Made by a program: the position numbers and the translations under genes. Of a stretch of 5,169 bases of DNA, positions 1 through 5,169 are shown one piece after another. Location of the stretch: NCBI GenBank assembly GCA_022865965.1, contig JALHTS010000447.1:1-5169 (forward strand). Reading direction: 5' to 3'. The notes under the pieces were generated by a model, which was not told the DNA's origin, did no database searches, and saw only the letters and a program-made list of their open reading frames with translations. Numbering within the stretch: position 1 is the first letter of the stretch; each line of letters opens with the position of its first letter. The DNA comes from Ignavibacteriaceae bacterium. Its GTDB lineage: Bacteria; Bacteroidota; Ignavibacteria; Ignavibacteriales; Ignavibacteriaceae.

Positions 1-41
1 AGAACGAAGCGGTTTTCATTTTTATCGTTAATAACACTCAT
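1..41 (-). CDS. 5'-terminal fragment of a gene running off the left edge; possibly a small GNAT-type (NATD1/YjdJ-like) acetyltransferase
   Basis: An ATG at 41-39 opens a frame with no stop to the window edge, giving 13 codons that read MSVINDKNENRFV. A GAGGAG ribosome binding site lies 13 bases upstream, inside the last codons of the HAD gene, and the start is only 2 bases beyond the HAD stop codon. This is a typical operon arrangement and implies translational coupling. The pattern of a short hydrophilic start followed by 'N.RFV' resembles the N-terminus of small Gcn5-related N-acetyltransferases of the NATD1/YjdJ type, where a similar 'RFxxxxDG' strand opens the protein. Thirteen residues cannot settle this, so the product is a guess. 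That a real gene starts here is fairly well supported by the binding site and spacing. Confidence 0.55.
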   Translation of the reverse strand, partial: MSVINDKNENRFV

Positions 42-43
42 AA

Positions 44-655
44 TTAATTGAGAACTCCTCTTTGTTTGAAATTTAATACCAGGTCATCATATCCTTTAAA
101 CTGAATTCCACCCCAGCCAAGTTTTTTTGCCGCCTCTATGTATTCACTAATATCATCGATAAAGATATGTTCTTTAGATTGAAATCCTGATGCGGCTTCG
201 ACGGCACGAAAAATTTTCTCTTCTGGTTTTACAGCACCAACTTCGTGAGACAATATAAGTTTTTCAAAATGATGAATGAAAGGAAAATCTTTCCAGCCGT
301 ATTGATGATGAAGTGCATTTGTATTTGAAAGAAGGAAGAGTCTGTAATTATTTTTTAGTATCGGTAAAAGATCGACGACCTTTTGATTTACAGTAAAGAT
401 CTCGGAATAGAATTTGCAGAAAGTTTCCGCATCAATTTTATAATTAAGAACTTTCAGCATTTGAGATATAAAATCTTCGGTGCTGATTTCACCGCGTTCA
501 AAACCGCGATGAATGTGATAATTGCTTTTATAGCTTTCTATAAAGTGGTCGCCCAAACCAGCTTGAATTTGTTCCAGTTTATTTACCATAATTTTGTAAT
601 CAAATGGAACGAGCACCATTCCGAGATCAAAAACAACGGCAGAGTATTTCCGCAT
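44..655 (-). CDS. HAD-superfamily hydrolase, YihX-like (sugar-phosphate phosphatase type)
   Basis: Cytoplasmic HAD phosphatase of subfamily IA, 203 residues from the ATG at 655. An in-frame TTG at 658 would add one residue; I prefer the ATG, although neither start has a strong ribosome binding site. Numbering from the TTG start, the four HAD motifs are visible. Motif I is VVFDLGMVL with nucleophile Asp11, motif II is LLSNTN (Ser111, Asn112), motif III is Lys144 in GAVKPEE, and motif IV is the Asp168-Asp169 pair in IFIDD. The cap carries RGEIS (55-59), followed by further similarity to E. coli YihX, an alpha-D-glucose-1-phosphate phosphatase of nearly the same length. The second motif I acid is Gly13, as in the FDLGxV group to which YihX belongs, so it is not a sign of inactivity. 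Substrate is unknown. The gene follows the LolA-like gene by 17 bases and is probably co-transcribed with it. Confidence 0.88.
   Translation of the reverse strand: MRKYSAVVFDLGMVLVPFDYKIMVNKLEQIQAGLGDHFIESYKSNYHIHRGFERGEISTEDFISQMLKVLNYKIDAETFCKFYSEIFTVNQKVVDLLPILKNNYRLFLLSNTNALHHQYGWKDFPFIHHFEKLILSHEVGAVKPEEKIFRAVEAASGFQSKEHIFIDDISEYIEAAKKLGWGGIQFKGYDDLVLNFKQRGVLN
55..60 (-). promoter_or_regulatory. Shine-Dalgarno site for the gene leaving the left edge
   Basis: The minus strand reads GAGGAG here, 13 bases before the ATG at 41-39. It lies within the AGA GGA GTT codons (Arg-Gly-Val) of the HAD C-terminus. The spacing is somewhat long, but the match to the anti-Shine-Dalgarno sequence is strong, and it is the main support for the start at 41. 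Confidence 0.55.
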
Positions 656-672
656 CAAACTACTTAAAATAA

Positions 673-1413
673 TTATTCTTCTACAGCCGGTTCAAAAATT
701 GAATCATCAAGGCCGGAATTAAGTTTGATACTGCTTACATTGATTTCGAAAGATTGGGGACCAACACTTTGCTTAATTTTGAACGGGTATAGTTTCCCTT
801 CAACCTCTTTATAATCAGAATAATAAGTCTCCTGTTCTATCAAACCCATTTGTGTCTGCATTTCCTGTCGTTCCTTAACCTTCAGGCCGGTTTCTATATC
901 ATAATACTGAAACCATCTTATTCCCGAAGGCAAAGTCATTATGACTTTGTGAACAGCAATGCTGTCAACAGTATCTTCACCTTCATATGAAAGCGTGATT
1001 CCAAAAGCTTCGGGATCAAATAACAAACCCATTGTGGCTTCAAGCTGAAGAGCATCAAGCTCTTTACCCGTAACTTCAATAGTTTGTCCAGCAGCAACCA
1101 TAACAGCTTTCTCACCATTATAAAGAACAAGCTGATCCATTCCTCCGGCTTTAATTTCCTGTCTTAATTTGTTGGGCCATTTCTGTTTTAGAATAAGTGT
1201 AAGATTCTGTCCCATTACATTACCGCGCATAATAGTAGTTCTGTCTTCAACAGCAGACATTGCATCCTTTCCACCAATTGCTTCAACATATTTGTTAATA
1301 ATTTCCTTAGCCAACACACTTTTGTCATCAGCAGATTCTTGTGCCTTTGTGCTTGAATTAACAAACAAAAACATAAATAACAGGACGGGTAAAATTTTTA
1401 GTACAGCTTTCAT
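673..1413 (-). CDS. Secreted LolA-like (outer-membrane lipoprotein-sorting-like) periplasmic protein
   Basis: 246 residues with a clear signal peptide: basic MKAVLK, a hydrophobic stretch to about residue 18, and probable cleavage after STKA (residue 24). There is no lipobox and I see no cysteine, so it should be a soluble periplasmic protein rather than a lipoprotein. After the signal comes a helical segment with the motif IINKYVEAIGGKDAM (38-52), then a beta-rich body. That body holds YYDIETGLKVK (170-180), YYSDYKEVEGKLYPFKI (197-213) and an ending of the form 'IKLNSGLDDSIFEPA'. This pattern is typical of proteins annotated as outer membrane lipoprotein-sorting proteins in the FCB group. 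Related domains occur alone or at the C-terminus of secreted zinc peptidases, but no peptidase domain is present here. The LolA fold is inferred, and carrying lipoproteins is not shown. First gene of the left operon; AGGAG precedes the ATG by 4 bases. Confidence 0.78.
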   Translation of the reverse strand: MKAVLKILPVLLFMFLFVNSSTKAQESADDKSVLAKEIINKYVEAIGGKDAMSAVEDRTTIMRGNVMGQNLTLILKQKWPNKLRQEIKAGGMDQLVLYNGEKAVMVAAGQTIEVTGKELDALQLEATMGLLFDPEAFGITLSYEGEDTVDSIAVHKVIMTLPSGIRWFQYYDIETGLKVKERQEMQTQMGLIEQETYYSDYKEVEGKLYPFKIKQSVGPQSFEINVSSIKLNSGLDDSIFEPAVEE

Positions 1414-1417
1414 ATTA

Positions 1418-1422
1418 CTCCT
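1418..1422 (-). promoter_or_regulatory. Shine-Dalgarno site for the LolA-like gene
   Basis: The minus strand reads AGGAG followed by TAAT and then ATG at 1413. It is a perfect core at close spacing and fixes the start of the LolA-like gene. It also shows that this genome uses Shine-Dalgarno initiation. Confidence 0.7.
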
Positions 1423-1465
1423 ATGGATTTATCAGATATTTATAATATGTAAAAACAATAATAAG

Positions 1466-1488
1466 ATTTATTTTAGTGCGAAATAAAT
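1466..1488. repeat. Short perfect inverted repeat, 8-base arms and 7-base centre
   Basis: ATTTATTT (1466-1473) and AAATAAAT (1481-1488) are perfect inverted copies around TAGTGCG. The element lies in the divergent region, 53 bases upstream of the LolA-like start and 107 bases upstream of the DUF5686 start. It could be an operator for a dimeric regulator. The arms contain only A and T, so chance occurrence in AT-rich DNA is quite possible. Confidence 0.3.
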
Positions 1489-1595
1489 TAACCGATAATC
1501 ACTTATTAAGACCATATATTGCATCTATAGTTTATATAGATTAATACTTTCTTAATATTGTAAATAAAAGTTATCAAACATATCAAAGAGATAAA

Positions 1596-4007
1596 ATGGT
1601 AATTAAAATATTTTTACCCCTATTATTTTGTCTATCTGTAATTGCCAATGCCCAGCAATTTACTTTACTCGGCAAAGTTACTGATCAAGAGACAAAAACA
1701 CCTTTAAGTTTTACCAACGTCAGGGTTGCCGGCTCAACTCTTGGAACTGCGGCAAATGTTGAAGGCGAATATGAGCTGAAACTTCAGCGTGGAACTTATA
1801 AACTTATTGCTTCTTACATCGGATATTACTCTGATACCATTGAAGTAAAACTTACACAAAATATCGAACCGATTAATTTTACTTTGATCAAAACTCAGAT
1901 TGATCTACCCGAAGTTGTTGTTAGGCCGGGTGAAAATCCTGCACTCGAAATTATTCGCAAAGCGATTGCTAAGAAAAAAGAAAGAAATGAAAAACTGAAT
2001 CAATACGAAGTTGATGCATATACAAAAGGAATTATCAGGACAACTAAAGATATTAGCGCCGGGCGAAGCAGTGTAAATCTTACTTTAGGCGGCAGCGATA
2101 CAACAGAATTAAAAATCACAGGCATTCTTGAAAATCATAGCAAGGGATACTATAAAAAGCCCAATCAATACAAAGAAATAATTCTTGCAAGAAAACAAAG
2201 CGCTAATTTCCCCCCGACAATAAATATATTAACCGGGGGAAGATTAATTCAGAATTTTTACAGCGATGAAGTGAATTTTTTAGGCCGTGATCTTCCCGCT
2301 CCGCTTGCCGATAATGCGCTCAACTATTACTACTTTTATATCGAAAAGACCCTGGCATTAAATACCAACATAGTATACCAGATTTATATGTCGCCTGACA
2401 ACTCGAATGATCCCGGTTTTGAAGGAAGTATTTTTATAACCGACAGCACATTTGATTTAATTAAAGTCGATCTCAGGTTAAACCGCGCGGCTAATACCGG
2501 CGGTATTTTTGATACTGTTAATGTTTTCCAGCAATTCGACTCTTACAATGATATATATATGCCCGTAGATTATAGGTTATTTGTGAAGGCAAATTTACTT
2601 GGACTTGCAAGAATAGGATTTGAACTAAATACAATTCTGTTTGATTATAAAATTAATCCCGAAATGTCTTCTGAAAGATTTGACAAGGCTATTATTACGG
2701 TTTTAACTGAAGCAGATAAAAGGGACTCAACCTACTGGACTGTAACCCAGACTATTCCATCAACTGTTGAAGAGCTTGAAGCGTATCAAAGAATTGACAG
2801 TTTAGAAAGTATTCCGAGAAAGTTTCTTGATGATTTTTCAGTTCTCTCCACAAGATTAAGACTGATAGACAATCTTTCAATCAGCGCACCATTGGGATTA
2901 TATCATTTCAACAGAGTTGAGGGTCACGCGCTTGATTTCGGTTTCTTTCTTGAAGATGCACTTGAACAAAGATTAAACTCGCAGTTAAAGTTTGCCTATG
3001 GATTTTCAGATAAAAAGCTGAAGAAAGATTTTTCGGCATCTTACCTGCTTGGCGATTACAGAACGTATAGTTTAAAGTTTAATGCTTATGACAGAGTTAA
3101 TGTTCTCTTCGGTGAATCCGAGAACTATAATGAAATTACCGCAACTTTACTTGCATTAATTGCAAAAGAAGAATTTAGGGATTATTACTATTCAAACGGA
3201 TGGGATGTAAAATTCGGCGGGGAAGTTTTTCCCGTTCTTAATCTTGAACTTGGATTTATGAACCGAACAGATAACAGTGCAATTAACAATTCTGATTTCT
3301 CATTTTTTTATAAGAATAGAGAATACAGACAAAATCCGCCGATATATGAAACAAAAGTGAACGCACTAACAGCAGGCTTCAGGCTTGACTTCAGAAATTA
3401 TATTGAGGATGGCTATTTCAGAAGAAGAACTTCGCTTGGACGTTCATACATTTTATTTTCCGGCGATGTCACGTATTCGAACAAAGATCTTCTTAGCAGC
3501 AATCTGGACTTCACAACATACAGATTATCTTCGAGAGCGTTTGTAAGAACATTCCGCTCTGCAGTTCTCAATGTAAGAGCATTTGGAATGTATAATGACG
3601 GAACATTGCCGTATCAGTATCTTTATGCTTTGCCTGGCAATATAAATCTTCTTTCTTCAGATTATTCCTTTCGAACACTTAATGTAAATGGAATTTTCGG
3701 CGAGAAAGTTTTTACATTAAACTTTGAGCATAATTTCAGAGATGAACTTTTCAAGATGCTGAGAATTCCGGTATTAAAAGATATTGAATTAACACTCAGC
3801 ACTTTTTTAAATATGGCTGTTACTGAAGTGAGAGAAAGATCATTGCAAATTCTTCCGCAAAGTGTAAAAACATTTCCGCATCCCTTTTATGAAATTGGTT
3901 TTGGAATCGGGCAAGTGCTCCTTCCATTAAAAATTGAATTTGCCTGGAAGCTTAATTACCGGGGAGAAAACAATTTCAGGGTCGGGATTAATTCTTTTAT
4001 GTTTTAG
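1596..4007 (+). CDS. Outer-membrane beta-barrel protein: carboxypeptidase-regulatory-like domain plus DUF5686
   Basis: 803 residues, complete. A signal peptide covers residues 1-19 (cleavage after VIANA). It is followed by a carboxypeptidase-D regulatory-like beta-sandwich at about 22-105, with GKVTDQETKTPLSFTNV, GEYELKL and YKLIASYIGY as its typical strands. Residues 112-144 hold the hallmark start of DUF5686: ENPALEIIRKAIAKK, then NQYEVDAYTK. The rest, to residue 803, alternates aromatic and polar residues in repeated beta strands. It ends in phenylalanine (NSFMF), the usual terminal signature of outer-membrane barrels. No TonB-dependent receptor plug is visible, so this is not a SusC-type transporter despite sharing its N-terminal domain. 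Length and order match the common FCB-group family. Its function is not established; the barrel resembles Omp85-like proteins only in general form. It is transcribed alone, divergent from the LolA-like gene and convergent with the TonB-C genes. Confidence 0.88.
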   Translation: MVIKIFLPLLFCLSVIANAQQFTLLGKVTDQETKTPLSFTNVRVAGSTLGTAANVEGEYELKLQRGTYKLIASYIGYYSDTIEVKLTQNIEPINFTLIKTQIDLPEVVVRPGENPALEIIRKAIAKKKERNEKLNQYEVDAYTKGIIRTTKDISAGRSSVNLTLGGSDTTELKITGILENHSKGYYKKPNQYKEIILARKQSANFPPTINILTGGRLIQNFYSDEVNFLGRDLPAPLADNALNYYYFYIEKTLALNTNIVYQIYMSPDNSNDPGFEGSIFITDSTFDLIKVDLRLNRAANTGGIFDTVNVFQQFDSYNDIYMPVDYRLFVKANLLGLARIGFELNTILFDYKINPEMSSERFDKAIITVLTEADKRDSTYWTVTQTIPSTVEELEAYQRIDSLESIPRKFLDDFSVLSTRLRLIDNLSISAPLGLYHFNRVEGHALDFGFFLEDALEQRLNSQLKFAYGFSDKKLKKDFSASYLLGDYRTYSLKFNAYDRVNVLFGESENYNEITATLLALIAKEEFRDYYYSNGWDVKFGGEVFPVLNLELGFMNRTDNSAINNSDFSFFYKNREYRQNPPIYETKVNALTAGFRLDFRNYIEDGYFRRRTSLGRSYILFSGDVTYSNKDLLSSNLDFTTYRLSSRAFVRTFRSAVLNVRAFGMYNDGTLPYQYLYALPGNINLLSSDYSFRTLNVNGIFGEKVFTLNFEHNFRDELFKMLRIPVLKDIELTLSTFLNMAVTEVRERSLQILPQSVKTFPHPFYEIGFGIGQVLLPLKIEFAWKLNYRGENNFRVGINSFMF

Positions 4008-4020
4008 GAAAACATAGAGA

Positions 4021-4110
4021 GAATAGAACGCGGATAGCACGGATCAGGCGGATTTTCACGGATTTAAATCCGTTTTCATCAGTTGTATCCGTTTAATCCG
4101 TGTTCCATTC
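4021..4110. repeat. 90-base imperfect palindrome of CGGAT/ATCCG units
   Basis: Two 45-base arms meet with no spacer at 4065/4066 (GATTT|AAATC). By hand count 31 of 45 positions pair exactly, with equal arm length and no gaps. In a plus-strand transcript four more positions form G-U pairs. The left arm carries CGGAT at 4031, 4040, 4049 and 4059. The right arm carries ATCCG at 4068, 4087 and 4096 and a degenerate ATCAG at 4078. The period is 9-10 bases, close to one helical turn. The element ends 7 bases before the stop codon of the convergent TonB-C gene and begins 13 bases after the DUF5686 stop. It resembles the dispersed 'ATCCGTG...AATCCG' intergenic repeats I recall from several FCB-group and other genomes. 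It may help end both transcripts, although it lacks a T tract. Confidence 0.8.
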
Positions 4111-4117
4111 TTGGTAT

Positions 4118-4477
4118 TTACGAAAGCTTAAACATAACCGGAATTACAACTTCGGATTTAATTGGCTTGCCATCCTTCAATACGGGTTTAAATTTTGTTT
4201 TCTTGATTGCTTTAATTGCAGCATTATCACATTCCTTGTTTACACTCTTAACAACTTCGGTTGATGATACCATTCCTTTTTCATCAACAATTGCTTTAAT
4301 GATTACCTTGCCCTCGACTCCATTTTCTTTTGCTGACTTTGGATAAACTACGTTTTTAACTATTGATTCGATGCCGCCTATTGGTTCAGGCGTTACCTCT
4401 GCCTTTTTTTCCTGTGCAAATATGTTTAATCCGAAGAAGATAAAAACAAAGAACAATGAAAAGAAAACTGATTTCAT
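4118..4477 (-). CDS. Short secreted protein with a single TonB C-terminal domain
   Basis: 119 residues. The hydrophobic N-terminus (about residues 5-20) ends in FAQ, a probable signal peptidase site near residue 21 or 22. A linker of about eight residues follows, then a TonB_C domain fills residues 30-119. Landmarks are PEPIGG (30-35), YPKSAKENGVEGKV, the strand ending DEKG, Cys83-Asp84, KTKFKP and VIPVMFKL. In classical TonB, an uncleaved N-terminal helix holds the protein in the inner membrane and a long proline-rich segment spans the periplasm. Here the linker is very short and the N-terminus looks cleavable, so it is unlikely to transduce energy by itself. If the helix is not cleaved, the domain would sit close to the inner membrane. 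About 47% identical without gaps (42 of 90, hand count) to the last domain of the upstream gene, so the two are probably duplicates. AAGGA lies 6 bases before the ATG. Confidence 0.85.
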   Translation of the reverse strand: MKSVFFSLFFVFIFFGLNIFAQEKKAEVTPEPIGGIESIVKNVVYPKSAKENGVEGKVIIKAIVDEKGMVSSTEVVKSVNKECDNAAIKAIKKTKFKPVLKDGKPIKSEVVIPVMFKLS

Positions 4478-4483
4478 AAGATA

Positions 4484-4488
4484 TCCTT
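4484..4488 (-). promoter_or_regulatory. Shine-Dalgarno site for the short TonB-C gene
   Basis: The minus strand reads AAGGA, 6 bases before the ATG at 4477, within the 24-base gap after the upstream TonB-C gene. The small gap has no room for an obvious separate promoter, which supports co-transcription of the two genes. Confidence 0.55.
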
Positions 4489-4501
4489 TCTTAATTAATA
4501 A

Positions 4502-5169
4502 TTATTGTAATTTGAACGCTATTGGAATACTAACTTGAACTTTTACTGGTTTACCCTTTTGTCTTCCTGGCTTAAACTTAGTTTGTTTGACCGCATCCAA
4601 CGCAGCTTCATCACAGCCGGAACCAATACCTTTTATTATTTTTGCATTTGCTACGTTTCCATTTTCATCAATGAATGCTTGAACGTAAACGTTACCCTCA
4701 ATTCCTGCGCGTTTTGCAATTTCCGGGTATTTAATTTTACTTTGGATTGAATAGAGCCCACCAATTACTTCGGGCATATTTTCAACAGCGACAAAATAAT
4801 CGTTTTCATTTATTGGTTTTAAAGAATCAGTTACTCTCGCGTGTAGCTTTATTGGAAAAATTGAATTAACATTTTTTCCAGATTTAATTCCAGCTTCAAA
4901 TCTCCAATCTTTAACTGAAGCGATGACAATGCTATCTACTATTGGATCATTACTTTCTTCAATACTCATTCGATCTATTTTACCGCTTTTATTAACAAAT
5001 AAATTATACTCCACACGCAATTGATTTATCTTTTCTTTCTCCATGTAATAAGCAATTGTATCCATCAAGCTGTCGGAGCTGCCATCAATTAGTTGCGGAC
5101 CTTTATCTATCATTTTTCCGGAAAACCAGATATGATCTAAGTCTAAAGGATTATCTTGGTGTTTTTCAC
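4502..5169 (-). CDS. Protein with two tandem TonB C-terminal domains, 5' end beyond the window
   Basis: The frame is open through the right edge. Reading upstream of the ATG at 5113 gives EKHQDNPLDLDHIWFSGK with no stop. That ATG has no Shine-Dalgarno site and is probably an internal methionine, so the gene is partial. Numbering from that Met, residues 114-203 are a canonical TonB_C domain: PEVIGG, YPEIAKRAGIEGNV, DENG, GSGCDEAA, QTKFKP, SIPIAFKL. Residues 6-92 align with it without gaps for about 77 positions, as a degenerate copy: PQLIDG, VEYNLFVNKSGKI, ASVKDWRFEAG, FPIKL. The copy lacks the 'YP' and 'G.EG' signatures and the cysteine. An approximately 20-residue linker separates the domains. 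TonB_C domains dock on outer-membrane receptors or occur in other envelope proteins, including BlaR1-like M56 peptidases. The missing N-terminus would decide which applies here. The short TonB-C gene follows after 24 bases. Confidence 0.8.
   Translation of the reverse strand, partial: EKHQDNPLDLDHIWFSGKMIDKGPQLIDGSSDSLMDTIAYYMEKEKINQLRVEYNLFVNKSGKIDRMSIEESNDPIVDSIVIASVKDWRFEAGIKSGKNVNSIFPIKLHARVTDSLKPINENDYFVAVENMPEVIGGLYSIQSKIKYPEIAKRAGIEGNVYVQAFIDENGNVANAKIIKGIGSGCDEAALDAVKQTKFKPGRQKGKPVKVQVSIPIAFKLQ

Larger units (their letters stand above)
1414..1595. promoter_or_regulatory. Divergent intergenic region expected to hold promoters for both flanking transcripts
   Basis: These 182 AT-rich bases separate the divergently read LolA-like and DUF5686 genes, so a promoter for each direction is expected. 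I see no convincing consensus. For the plus strand, TTGCAT (1519-1524) and TAATAC (1542-1547) are 17 bases apart, but each matches only half of the sigma-70 hexamer. TAATATTG (1553-1560) resembles the Bacteroidetes -7 element TAnnTTTG, but no TTG lies at the right distance upstream. On the minus strand, TATAAA near 1440 is a possible -10 without a good -35. The DUF5686 gene has only a weak ribosome binding site, AAAGAG (1585-1590), 5 bases before its ATG. Confidence 0.4.

Noticed and set aside
44..655. Inactive HAD protein because the second Asp of motif I is Gly
   Set aside because: FDLGxV is the normal form in YihX-like members, which are active phosphatases, and the nucleophile Asp, Lys and motif IV Asp pair are all present.
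383..667. Open frame of 94 codons on the plus strand
   Set aside because: It lies antisense to the well-supported HAD gene, has no recognisable domain, and is most simply a shadow frame.
939..1486. Open frames at 939-1130 (minus) and 1169-1486 (plus)
   Set aside because: The first overlaps the LolA-like gene in another frame of the same strand. The second is antisense to it. Both have low-complexity translations and no clear ribosome binding site or family match.
1596..4007. SusC/TonB-dependent receptor, suggested by the N-terminal carboxypeptidase-regulatory-like domain and nearby TonB-C genes
   Set aside because: No plug domain or TonB box is visible, and the ENPA...AYTK segment identifies DUF5686 instead.
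4021..4110. CRISPR-like array from repeated CGGAT units
   Set aside because: Units are only 5 bases long at 9-10 base period and reverse orientation at the centre, with no spacers of CRISPR size.
4021..4110. Classical rho-independent terminator
   Set aside because: There is a long dyad but no compact GC-rich stem followed by a T run on either strand. A termination role is possible but not supported by the usual signature.
4083..4346. Open frame of 87 codons on the plus strand starting inside the palindrome
   Set aside because: It is antisense to the short TonB-C gene, whose domain motifs are clear, and its translation resembles no family.
4535..4750. Open frame of 71 codons on the plus strand
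   Set aside because: It is antisense to the canonical TonB_C domain of the longer gene and has a Cys/Phe-rich translation typical of a shadow frame.

Overview
The window is AT-rich bacterial chromosomal DNA. It most likely comes from the Bacteroidota/Ignavibacteriota/Chlorobiota (FCB) group. Three things point there: an outer-membrane protein with an N-terminal carboxypeptidase-regulatory-like domain fused to DUF5686, TonB C-terminal-domain proteins of the 'PExIGG...YP...A...G.EG' type, and a LolA-like periplasmic protein of the type common in that group. Clear Shine-Dalgarno sequences (AGGAG, AAGGA) precede several genes. That fits Ignavibacteria-like lineages better than Bacteroidia or Flavobacteriia, which mostly lack them. 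The placement is inference, because no rRNA or marker gene is present.

Layout. Left block, minus strand, read from right to left: a secreted LolA-like protein (673-1413), then 17 bases later a YihX-like HAD phosphatase (44-655), then 2 bases after its stop the first 13 codons of another gene that leaves the window (1-41, possibly a small GNAT-type acetyltransferase). These three look like one operon. A 182-base divergent intergenic region (1414-1595) separates them from the plus-strand DUF5686 outer-membrane barrel gene (1596-4007). Right block, minus strand: a protein with two tandem TonB C-terminal domains whose 5' end lies beyond the window (4502-5169), followed 24 bases later by a short secreted protein with a single such domain (4118-4477). 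This block converges on the DUF5686 gene.

The 110-base convergent gap is almost filled by a 90-base imperfect palindrome (4021-4110) built from CGGAT/ATCCG units spaced 9-10 bases apart. It is the most unusual non-coding element here and looks like a member of a dispersed intergenic repeat family.

Functionally, four of the proteins have or probably have an envelope location: outer-membrane barrel, periplasmic LolA-like protein and two TonB-C proteins. The HAD enzyme is cytoplasmic. No mobile element, CRISPR array, RNA gene or defence system is visible, and I do not see a clearly new multi-gene system. The points worth a second look are the palindrome, the hidden degenerate first TonB-C domain, and the adjacent paralogous TonB-C genes, of which the shorter seems to have neither a membrane anchor nor a proline-rich linker.
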